Shown: one piece after another, positions 1 through 5,589 of the stretch
Numbering within the stretch: position 1 is the first letter of the stretch
Layout: the number at the start of each line of letters is the position of its first letter
The notes under the pieces: generated by a model
Database searches by the model: none
The model's input: the letters and a program-made list of their open reading frames with translations, nothing else
Told to the model about the DNA's origin: nothing
Source: UBA4823 sp034436035
GTDB lineage: Bacteria; Chloroflexota; Anaerolineae; Anaerolineales; UBA4823
Reading direction: 5' to 3'
Assembly: GCA_034436035.1 (NCBI GenBank)
Contig: DAOTVW010000206.1
Span: 1-18,776, forward strand
DNA: 18,776 bases
Made by a program: the position numbers and the translations under genes

Positions 1-416
1 AAAGCAGCGTCGACCGATTCTTGTCCAATTGCCATACCGCCTGGTCCATAAGGGATAAATTCAAAATAGACTTTTCCGGTTTTAACATAATTTTCGATGA
101 TCAGCGGTTCCGTTTCTCTGGCAAACCGCCCACAATACGGGCATTGAAAATCTGAATAATCAATCATGTGAACTGGCGCGTTAGGGTCTCCAGTAGCGTT
201 GAAATTCACCTGTGGGCGGTCAATGGGTGTAATCTGGACAATATCTCCAACAGGAGCGTTAGCTTGTTTAATACTTGGGTAGATGAGTAAGCCAGCGATA
301 ATAATCACTACCAAAATAATGATACCCAAGGTGATTAAGCGCTGTTGTTTTTGGCGCTTAATGCGTTGTTCTTTCATCATTTGTCTTTTCGATTTCGACT
401 CAGTTCTTTTTCCCAT
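1..416 (-). CDS. DsbA/thioredoxin-4-like membrane-anchored disulfide oxidoreductase (N-terminal part)
   Basis: This gene runs off the left edge, so only the first 138 residues are visible. The protein starts with a very basic segment (MGKRTESKSKRQ), has one membrane helix at about residues 29-46, then an extracytoplasmic domain. The domain carries YSDFQCPYCGRFARE, with the CPYC redox pair at residues 92-95, followed by a FEFIPYGPGG stretch. This is the start of the DsbA-like fold used by bacterial thiol-disulfide oxidoreductases that act on exported proteins. The ATG at 416-414 is preceded by AGAGGAG at a 5-nt spacing, which supports the start. It is divergent from everything to its right. 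The missing C-terminal half would hold the helical insertion and the cis-Pro loop, so oxidase versus isomerase activity cannot be judged. Confidence 0.88.
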   Translation of the reverse strand, partial: MGKRTESKSKRQMMKEQRIKRQKQQRLITLGIIILVVIIIAGLLIYPSIKQANAPVGDIVQITPIDRPQVNFNATGDPNAPVHMIDYSDFQCPYCGRFARETEPLIIENYVKTGKVYFEFIPYGPGGMAIGQESVDAA

Positions 417-504
417 ACAGACTCCTCTAAAAAGCAATCAGCAGTAAATTTTCCCATGAGCATAACGATTTGTCTAGGGTGAAACTTGACAGTTCAAAGT
501 CAAC

Positions 505-537
505 ATTATAAAACGAATTTTTCAAAAAACCTGTCAA
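505..537 (-). promoter_or_regulatory. Possible promoter of the DsbA-like gene
   Basis: Reading leftward there is a perfect TATAAT (510-505) and an upstream TTGACA (537-532). The spacer is 21 nt, longer than the usual 17, so either the real -35 is a weaker hexamer between them or the promoter needs an activator. Transcription would begin near 498 and leave an untranslated leader of about 80 nt. Confidence 0.35.
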
Positions 538-618
538 ACGTAGTGTTCTTAATCTATTTTTAGGTTATGTTTTTTTATACCATTACGAAAACTGATTCTA
601 AACCTTACAATTTTATTA

Positions 619-647
619 TTGACATAAAGACAATAATTTGCTATTCT
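619..647 (+). promoter_or_regulatory. Sigma-70-type promoter of the structured RNA
   Basis: A perfect -35 TTGACA lies at 619-624, followed by a 17-nt spacer and TATTCT at 642-647 (5 of 6 match to TATAAT). The predicted start of transcription, about 7 nt downstream, falls at 653-655. That is exactly where the first stem of the RNA structure begins (AGTTAGA at 654-660). No protein-coding frame of convincing length follows before the terminator at 934-964. Confidence 0.7.
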
Positions 648-653
648 ATTTTT

Positions 654-964
654 AGTTAGAAGGACAATATACGAGATAGGTAATTCTCTAACTTTAACAA
701 ATATACGGGTACGAAAAAATTTCGAAATGGAGAATTACACAATCCAGAACAATTAAGGAGGTACTATCGAAAGTTCTTCAAACATTTCCGCAACATTAAT
801 CGATTTTCTGTTTTTCACAACAGGAGGCGCTATCGAAAAACACTCAAAAAGAGTCACAACTCGGATAAAACAACACACTTGTGAAGTGTGTACCCAATAA
901 GGGTAAGAGAAACAAGACTCCAATCGAGATGAGTCAGGTCCTGAATAAAGGACCTGATTTTTTT
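654..964 (+). ncRNA. Candidate structured small RNA of about 310 nt, family not recognised
   Basis: The stretch has a promoter at its left end and an intrinsic terminator at its right end, with a chain of complementary segments between them. Helices seen by eye are: AGTTAGA 654-660 with TCTAACT 687-693; GTAATTCTC 680-688 with GAGAATTAC 730-738; CGAAA 712-716 with TTTCG 720-724; AGAAC 746-750 with GTTCT 773-777; GTTTTTC 810-816 with GAAAAAC 835-841; ACTC 842-845 with GAGT 851-854; ACACACTT 873-880 with AAGTGTGT 884-891; ACCC 892-895 with GGGT 901-904; GACTC 916-920 with GAGTC 931-935. The motif AGGAGGYRCTATCGAAA occurs at 756-772 and 822-838, each time mostly in a hairpin loop. A second duplicate, AATATACGRG, sits at 666-675 and 700-709. 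It does not match tRNA, 6S, SRP RNA, tmRNA, RNase P RNA or riboswitches I know. It could be a free small RNA or a leader upstream of the Rrf2 gene, but that gene has its own promoter, which favours a free RNA. Confidence 0.6.
934..964 (+). terminator. Intrinsic terminator of the structured RNA
   Basis: A perfect 8-bp stem, TCAGGTCC (934-941) with GGACCTGA (950-957), closes an 8-nt loop TGAATAAA. Seven T residues follow immediately (958-964). It is the clearest intrinsic terminator in the window and marks the end of the upstream transcript before the Rrf2 promoter at 989. Confidence 0.92.
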
Positions 965-988
965 ATTAAAACTCTCATCAAACATTAC

Positions 989-1017
989 TTGACAAAGTGA
1001 AAAAACATATATATCAT
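989..1017 (+). promoter_or_regulatory. Promoter of the Rrf2-family regulator gene
   Basis: TTGACA at 989-994, a 17-nt spacer and TATCAT at 1012-1017 (5 of 6 match). The start of transcription would be near 1024, giving a leader of about 35 nt with AGGG (1045-1048) and AAAGG (1052-1056) as possible ribosome binding sequences ahead of the ATG at 1059. Confidence 0.65.
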
Positions 1018-1027
1018 AGATATGATA
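1012..1027. promoter_or_regulatory. Palindromic operator candidate over the -10 of the Rrf2 gene
   Basis: TATCATA (1012-1018) and TATGATA (1021-1027) are perfect reverse complements with a 2-nt spacer. The palindrome covers the -10 element and the expected start site, so a bound repressor would block transcription. Rrf2 proteins often regulate themselves, so self-binding is the simplest guess. The sequence is very AT-rich, which lowers its specificity. Confidence 0.45.
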
Positions 1028-1058
1028 AAGTCTATTATTTCAATAGGGATTAAAGGTA

Positions 1059-1526
1059 ATGCGATTATCTAAACGCGGTGAATACGGCATGCGGGCAATG
1101 ATTTTATTAGCGAGTCAAAAAGCCGATTCGGATATTCACTATATGCAAATCAAGGAAATTGCCGAACGCGAAAAAATACCACCAAAATTTCTTGAGCAAA
1201 TTTTGCTGACCTTAAAAAATGCTGGTTTGGTTAACAGCAAGATGGGTGTCAATGGCGGATATTATTTGTCAAAGCCAGCGAGCGAGATTACCCTGGGGCA
1301 TATCTTTCGAGTTTTAGATGGCCCATTAGCCCCCATCCGTTGTGTCAGTCAGATGGCGTATGAACCATGCGGTTGCCCTGACGAAGAATCCTGTGGTTTG
1401 CGCCTGGTTATGCTGGATGTCCGCAATGCGATATCCGACATTCTCGATCATACAAGCCTCGCCCAAGTTGCCCAAAGGGTGGAAGCGGTGCGTAACAAAC
1501 GTAACAATTCGAATTTAAATCCATGA
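1059..1526 (+). CDS. Rrf2-family transcriptional regulator with a cysteine-rich loop
   Basis: The 155-residue length is normal for Rrf2 proteins (IscR, NsrR, CymR). The N-terminal winged helix reads MRLSKRGEYGMRAMILLA, then IKEIAEREKIPPKFLEQILLTLKNAGLVNSKMG with the GGYYLSKP wing at about residues 66-73, all family hallmarks. The dimerisation helix is at about 116-131. Four cysteines lie in the loop where IscR and NsrR bind their iron-sulfur cluster: Cys95, Cys104, Cys106 and Cys112. Spacing differs from IscR (92/98/104), so cluster binding is an inference. The gene has its own promoter and stands 90 bp upstream of a pst-type transporter operon in the same direction, which makes that operon a likely target. 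A redox or iron-sulfur signal is possible but not shown. Confidence 0.9.
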   Translation: MRLSKRGEYGMRAMILLASQKADSDIHYMQIKEIAEREKIPPKFLEQILLTLKNAGLVNSKMGVNGGYYLSKPASEITLGHIFRVLDGPLAPIRCVSQMAYEPCGCPDEESCGLRLVMLDVRNAISDILDHTSLAQVAQRVEAVRNKRNNSNLNP

Positions 1527-1559
1527 GCGGTCCATATCCTTTCCCTTTTTTTGGCATAA

Positions 1560-1582
1560 ATGTCTACTATTATAGTAGACAT
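1560..1582. promoter_or_regulatory. Perfect 23-bp palindrome upstream of the pst-type operon
   Basis: The half-site ATGTCTACTAT (1560-1570) and its exact reverse complement (1572-1582) flank a single T at 1571. The palindrome lies between the Rrf2 gene and pstS, just after a possible -35 (TTGGCA, 1551-1556), and it contains the only -10-like hexamer, TATAGT (1571-1576). No run of T follows it, so it is not an intrinsic terminator. The best reading is an operator, with the neighbouring Rrf2 protein as first candidate. No PhoB-type direct repeat is seen here. Confidence 0.6.
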
Positions 1583-1616
1583 AATTGTATTTATAGAAAA
1601 AGGAGTTCCTTCTACA

Positions 1617-2579
1617 ATGTTTAAAAATCTTTCCGCCATTTGTGTCGTTTGTATCCTGTTGCTTAGCAATATCTTTCTCACTGCTTGCCAACCAAAAACC
1701 ACACTCACACCCACTGAAACGAAAAGTATTACCATATCTGGTGCTTTTGCCCTTTATCCAATGATGACTCGTTGGGCAGAAGAATTTCAAAAAATTCACC
1801 CCGAAGTCCGCTTTGATATCTCTGCCGGAGGAGCCGGGAAAGGTATGGCTGATGCGTTGGCTGGTGCAGTGGATATTGGTATGGTCTCCCGAGATATCAC
1901 CCCAGACGAAGAAGCAAAAGGTGCTTTCTGGGTGGCAGTCACAAAAGACGCTGTCTTTGTCACAATCAATGCCAATAATCCGATAAAAGATGATTTGTTA
2001 AAAACAGGAGTAAATCAAGAAACTTTGTTAAAAATATTTGTCACTGGCGAGATTAAAACCTGGGGAGAGTTAATCAACAAACCCGAAATCACCGAAGAAA
2101 TCCATGTCTATACTCGTTCTGATGCGTGTGGCGCCGCCGAAGCATTCGCAAAATACTTGGGCAAAAAGCAAGAAGACCTGACAGGGATAGGCGTCTACGG
2201 AGATCCTGGTGTAAGTGATGCTGTCGCAAAAGATCCCCTCGGTATTGGGTACAATAACTTGGGATATGCATATGATGCGTCAACAGGGAAACCTGTCAAT
2301 GGCATAATTATTCTGCCAATTGATGTAAACGGTAACAAACTCATTGACCCTGATGAACAACTAGATACAAAAGAACAAGCCATCAATGCTGTCGCTCTCA
2401 ACCATTATCCCTCTCCTCCCGCGCGTGCTTTAAATTTAGTCACTAAAGGTAAACCAAGCGGCATCGTTGCGGAATTTATCCAATGGATTCTCACTGATGG
2501 CCAAAAATTTGTCGGCGAAGCCGGTTATGTGCAACTACCTGCGGAGCAATTAGAACAAAACCTACAAAAAATCCATTAA
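1617..2579 (+). CDS. pstS: PstS-like phosphate (oxyanion) binding lipoprotein of an ABC transporter
   Basis: The protein is the extracytoplasmic receptor that delivers an oxyanion, normally phosphate, to the PstCA channel. From the ATG at 1617 it has 320 residues. A lipoprotein signal has a hydrophobic core and lipobox LTAC, so Cys24 would be lipidated. PstS-type segments are ISGAFALYP (about 40-48), SAGGAGKGMADAL (about 69-81), VDIGMVSRDI and YTRSDACGAAE (165-175). A longer frame begins at an ATG at 1560, but that lies inside the palindrome; the ATG at 1617 follows AAAAAGGAG (1597-1605) and gives a proper signal peptide. The anion loop reads RSDACGAAE where Escherichia coli PstS has RSDGSGTS, so two hydroxyl ligands are replaced by Cys and Ala. 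Phosphate is the likely substrate from the operon, but another oxyanion is possible. Confidence 0.85.
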   Translation: MFKNLSAICVVCILLLSNIFLTACQPKTTLTPTETKSITISGAFALYPMMTRWAEEFQKIHPEVRFDISAGGAGKGMADALAGAVDIGMVSRDITPDEEAKGAFWVAVTKDAVFVTINANNPIKDDLLKTGVNQETLLKIFVTGEIKTWGELINKPEITEEIHVYTRSDACGAAEAFAKYLGKKQEDLTGIGVYGDPGVSDAVAKDPLGIGYNNLGYAYDASTGKPVNGIIILPIDVNGNKLIDPDEQLDTKEQAINAVALNHYPSPPARALNLVTKGKPSGIVAEFIQWILTDGQKFVGEAGYVQLPAEQLEQNLQKIH

Positions 2580-2585
2580 GGATCA

Positions 2586-3566
2586 ATGACTTTGGATAAG
2601 CAGAGTAGTATTACTCATACTCAACCAAATTACCAGCGCACGTTGCAAAGAAGAAACAGGCTGGATAGAATCGTCCGTAACAGCTTCCTGATTTATTCCA
2701 GCCTGCCGATTCTTTTTGCAATAATCATCTTTGTTGCGCTTTGGATGAGAGCGCATCCCATCTTTCAAGTTCAATCTATCATCGAATTACTCACCGGTTC
2801 CACATGGCGTCCTTTAAAGGGTCAATTCGGCTTCTATCCCTTCATTATTGGCACCATTTGGGTGACAATCGTAGCTCTCGTATTTGCAGTACCGGTATGT
2901 ATCTTTACCGCTTTGTACTTGAGCGAGTATGCTGGTATATGGGCTCAACGCCTCGTAAAACCGATCCTCGATTTATTGGCTGCAATCCCATCGGTTGTAT
3001 ATGGAGTTTGGGGCATTCTCGTTATTGTGCCAGCAGTTCAAAAATTGGCAGTGCCTCTTTTCCGTCCGCTGGCGAAATATTTCCCCATATTCGCATCAAA
3101 AAATCCGACCGGGTATAGCATTCTCGCCGGTGGAACCGTGTTAGCGATTATGATCACCCCCTTCATCGTCTCCATTGCGTATGAAGTATTGCAAACAATC
3201 CCTCAAGGATTACGACAAGCTTCTTTAGCGCTTGGGACAACGCGTTGGCAGACAATTAAATTTGTGGTCTTACCCGTCTCTTCGAGCGGTATTTTTGCGA
3301 GCATCGTATTGGGGTGCTCGCGTGCATTAGGAGAAACAATGGCGGTATTAATGGTTGTGGGAAATGTCGTCCAAATTCCCCATTCTATTTTCGATTCTGC
3401 CTATCCATTGCCAGCGCTGATTGCCAACAATTATGGGGAAATGATGTCTATTCCGTTATATGACTCTGCATTAATGGCTGCCGCATTAATTCTGATGGTA
3501 ATGATACTGATTTTGAACGTGCTTTCAGTCTTAACTTTACGGCACATTTTGAACGAACCGAAATAA
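2586..3566 (+). CDS. pstC: Phosphate ABC transporter permease PstC
   Basis: This 326-residue membrane protein forms half of the phosphate channel. Its length matches PstC (about 320). After a hydrophilic N-terminus of about 32 residues there is a first membrane helix at about 33-54, a periplasmic segment with FGFYPFIIGT, then a five-helix permease domain. The segment AAIPSVVYGVWG (about 132-143), the cytoplasmic coupling helix QASLALGTTRWQT (211-223) and RALGETMAVLMVVGN (246-260) are typical of PstC rather than PstA. It starts 6 bp after the pstS stop with TTAAGGAT just upstream, so the two are translated together. The next gene follows after about 15 bp. Confidence 0.95.
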   Translation: MTLDKQSSITHTQPNYQRTLQRRNRLDRIVRNSFLIYSSLPILFAIIIFVALWMRAHPIFQVQSIIELLTGSTWRPLKGQFGFYPFIIGTIWVTIVALVFAVPVCIFTALYLSEYAGIWAQRLVKPILDLLAAIPSVVYGVWGILVIVPAVQKLAVPLFRPLAKYFPIFASKNPTGYSILAGGTVLAIMITPFIVSIAYEVLQTIPQGLRQASLALGTTRWQTIKFVVLPVSSSGIFASIVLGCSRALGETMAVLMVVGNVVQIPHSIFDSAYPLPALIANNYGEMMSIPLYDSALMAAALILMVMILILNVLSVLTLRHILNEPK

Positions 3567-3571
3567 AGGAT

Positions 3572-3576
3572 GGAGG
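3572..3576 (+). promoter_or_regulatory. Ribosome binding site that fixes the pstA start
   Basis: GGAGG sits 5 nt upstream of the ATG at 3582. An in-frame ATG at 3570 overlaps this very site, so using 3570 would hide the ribosome binding sequence inside the coding region. The start at 3582 is therefore preferred. Confidence 0.8.
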
Positions 3577-3581
3577 TAACG

Positions 3582-4436
3582 ATGAAGTGGAAAGCGAGAT
3601 ATATTGAAGAAGCGATAATGAAATGCATCATGATTGCTTCATTTCTTATCATCATTGCTAGCTTAGGTTGGATCATCGTTACAATTTTGATAAAAGGATT
3701 ACCTTCGATAAGTTGGGCGATGCTCACCCAAACCCCCAAAGGTGGGTATTATTTAGGCAAAGAAGGTGGAGTCCTTAATGCCATTGTAGGCTCTTTATAC
3801 CTAGCTGGTGGAGGCACTTTCATTGCCATATTTTTCGCTTTCCCAACTGCCCTTTTCCTCTCTGTTTACGTTGACAATACCAGATGGGTTACGGTTGTGC
3901 GTCTTTCATTGGATATTTTATGGGGAATTCCATCAATTGTTTATGGAGCATTTGGTTTTATCCTGATGCTCATGTTGGGTTTAAGGGCGTCTTTGCTGGG
4001 CGGAATCATCACCCTGGCATGTCTGGAATTCCCCATCATGACGCGTGCTATGGACGAAGTGATTCGACGCATCCCCCATGATTTACCTTTAGCTGCCTAT
4101 GCTTTGGGATCAACTCGCCTTGAGACTGCTTTATATGTGATTACCAAACAAGTGATCCCGGGTTTATTAACCGCCATCTTACTCGCCTTTGGCCGAGCAA
4201 TTGGAGATGCGGCATCGGTGTTATTTACAGCTGGCTATACCGATCGCATACCCACATCCCTTTTACAACCTGTTGCATCATTGCCATTAGCGGTATTTTT
4301 CCAATTAGCAACCCCCTATCCAGAAGTGCAACAACGTGCCTACGCATCTGCGCTCATCTTAACCATTCTGGTTTTAGGCATCAGTATTCTTTCGCGTTGG
4401 ATTTCCTACCGCCTTGATCGCTACTCAATTCATTAG
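3582..4436 (+). CDS. pstA: Phosphate ABC transporter permease PstA
   Basis: This 284-residue protein is the second channel subunit and pairs with PstC. Six membrane helices are visible, the first at about residues 15-38. Family segments are GGVLNAIVGSLYL, ILWGIPSIVYGAFGFIL, the coupling helix LPLAAYALGSTRLET and GRAIGDAASVLFTAG, which corresponds to GRAIGETAPLL of many PstA proteins. The GET to GDA change weakly sets it apart. The gene is 15 bp from pstC and is followed within 10 bp by a small ORF. All transporter genes face the same way and form one operon. Confidence 0.94.
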   Translation: MKWKARYIEEAIMKCIMIASFLIIIASLGWIIVTILIKGLPSISWAMLTQTPKGGYYLGKEGGVLNAIVGSLYLAGGGTFIAIFFAFPTALFLSVYVDNTRWVTVVRLSLDILWGIPSIVYGAFGFILMLMLGLRASLLGGIITLACLEFPIMTRAMDEVIRRIPHDLPLAAYALGSTRLETALYVITKQVIPGLLTAILLAFGRAIGDAASVLFTAGYTDRIPTSLLQPVASLPLAVFFQLATPYPEVQQRAYASALILTILVLGISILSRWISYRLDRYSIH

Positions 4437-4446
4437 CAGGCAAATT

Positions 4447-4653
4447 ATGGAAAAGGTTCAACAAGTCCCAGAATGGAATATCACCGTTTCGATCCTCCAT
4501 ACTCAGGAGACAAAACGGTTGTATCCTATGTTACCTGCTATGGATAAACAGAATATTCCTGTTGCTTTAATTGAAAAAATTGATGCGAAATTTCCCCCAA
4601 GACTCCTGTATCATAAAAATATGGAAGAGGTAAATCTTGATGAATACGATTGA
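4447..4653 (+). CDS. Small uncharacterised protein between pstA and pstB
   Basis: This frame encodes 68 residues from the ATG at 4447 (MEKVQQVPEWNITVSILHTQ...), with a weak GCAGG sequence upstream. It starts 10 bp after the pstA stop and overlaps the pstB start by 14 bp, so it fills the gap between them. The spacing suggests it is translated, because pstA and pstB are otherwise usually adjacent. It has no membrane helix, no signal peptide and no cysteine. A beta-strand-like NITVSILHT, a central PMLPAMDKQNIPVALIEKIDAKFPPRLLYH and an acidic tail (MEEVNLDEYD) are visible. I recognise no family. A longer start at 4414 inside pstA is possible but lacks a ribosome binding site. Confidence 0.55.
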   Translation: MEKVQQVPEWNITVSILHTQETKRLYPMLPAMDKQNIPVALIEKIDAKFPPRLLYHKNMEEVNLDEYD

Positions 4654-5401
4654 AGCCCATTTTGAAACTCGTCACTTGAATGCCTATTATGGCAGTGTCC
4701 AAGCATTGAAAGATGTATCGATCATTATTCCACGCCGTCAGATCACGATGATCATCGGCCCATCCGGTTGTGGCAAGACTAGTTTACTGAAGTGTCTTAA
4801 TCGTTTTTTTGAACTTTCCCCTAATACCCGTATCGAAGGTGAAGTGCTCTTGGATGGCGAGAATATTTACGATCCAGCCATGGATGTAACTGAGATACGG
4901 AAAAAAGCTGGCTTACTTGCCCAGCGACCTTATCCCCTACCCATGTCAATCTATGACAATGTTGCTTATGGAATGCGCATTCACCGAACACGCCCAAGGC
5001 ACGACCTTGACCGGGCTGTGCAACATTATCTTGAAATTGCGGGTTTGTGGGAAGAAGTTAAAGACCGCCTGCACACCCCCGCAAATGAACTTTCAATCGG
5101 ACAACAACAACGACTTTGCTTAGCACGTGGTTTAGCAGTCGAACCTGAAGTACTGCTTGGCGATGAACCAACTTCTGCATTAGACCCTATCTCTGCTCAA
5201 CACATCGAAAGCCGTTTTTTAGATTTGAAATCGCAATACACTGTGGTGCTGGTCTCCCATATTCTAAGGCAGGCACGCCGCTTGGCAGACTATGTTATTT
5301 TTATGTATATGGGAGAAGTGGTTGAAGCAGGACCTGCTGAACAAGTTTTCAAAAATCCGCAACATGAGCGCACACAGGCATATTTGCAAGGGGTTTTCTA
5401 A
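4640..5401 (+). CDS. pstB: Phosphate ABC transporter ATP-binding protein PstB
   Basis: This 253-residue ATPase energises the PstCA channel from the cytoplasm. Walker A is GPSGCGKTS (40-48), the Q-loop is LLAQRPYPLPMSIYDNVAYG (Gln95), the signature is LSIGQQQRLCLAR (151-163), Walker B is VLLGDEPTSALDP (171-183) and the switch His is His207. NPFPMSIYDNVAYG- and LWEEVKDRL-like strings are PstB hallmarks. Two positions are unusual: LSGGQ has become LSIGQ, and the residue before the Walker B Asp is Gly instead of Leu. All catalytic residues remain. The ATG at 4640 follows GAAGAGG at 9 nt; an in-frame TTG at 4637 is the alternative start. The operon ends here without phoU. Confidence 0.93.
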   Translation: MNTIEAHFETRHLNAYYGSVQALKDVSIIIPRRQITMIIGPSGCGKTSLLKCLNRFFELSPNTRIEGEVLLDGENIYDPAMDVTEIRKKAGLLAQRPYPLPMSIYDNVAYGMRIHRTRPRHDLDRAVQHYLEIAGLWEEVKDRLHTPANELSIGQQQRLCLARGLAVEPEVLLGDEPTSALDPISAQHIESRFLDLKSQYTVVLVSHILRQARRLADYVIFMYMGEVVEAGPAEQVFKNPQHERTQAYLQGVF

Positions 5402-5476
5402 AACACAGCTATTGGCTTTCTCAATTTAATAAAATTAACCAACTTATAACCTTAAATGGGTCTATCAATAATTAGG

Positions 5477-5482
5477 TATAAT
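5477..5482 (+). promoter_or_regulatory. Possible -10 element for the nfeD operon
   Basis: A perfect TATAAT lies in the 188-bp gap between pstB and the protease gene. No good -35 is found at the right distance (CTTAAA at 5451-5456 is 20 nt away). If used, the leader would be about 100 nt. I see no terminator hairpin behind pstB, so some read-through is possible. Confidence 0.4.
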
Positions 5483-5589
5483 ATCTTTAGTATTCGTTTT
5501 TTACGGTTTCAAGGGAATAAAGATTATAAAACTATAAGATTGTCACCCTTTATAGATTAATTTTCAGGTTTCCCATTAAGGAAAGAAAT

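Noticed and set aside
486..512. Rightward promoter TTGACA (486-491) with TATAAA (507-512)
   Set aside because: The spacer is only 15 nt and a better promoter lies at 619-647.
727..756. Nine-codon frame MENYTIQNN inside the structured RNA, a possible leader peptide
   Set aside because: No ribosome binding sequence precedes the ATG, part of it is in the 730-738 helix, and no run of one amino acid is seen as in attenuators.
766..897. 44-codon open stretch starting at ATC, each ATCGA motif spaced by 33 nt (766, 799, 832)
   Set aside because: ATC is not a normal start and no ATG, GTG or TTG begins the frame. The repeat is better explained by hairpin loops; the period of 33 may be chance.
1560..1582. 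The 23-bp palindrome as a terminator of the Rrf2 gene
   Set aside because: It is perfectly symmetrical, but no run of T follows on the + strand, and T-rich sequence lies before it.
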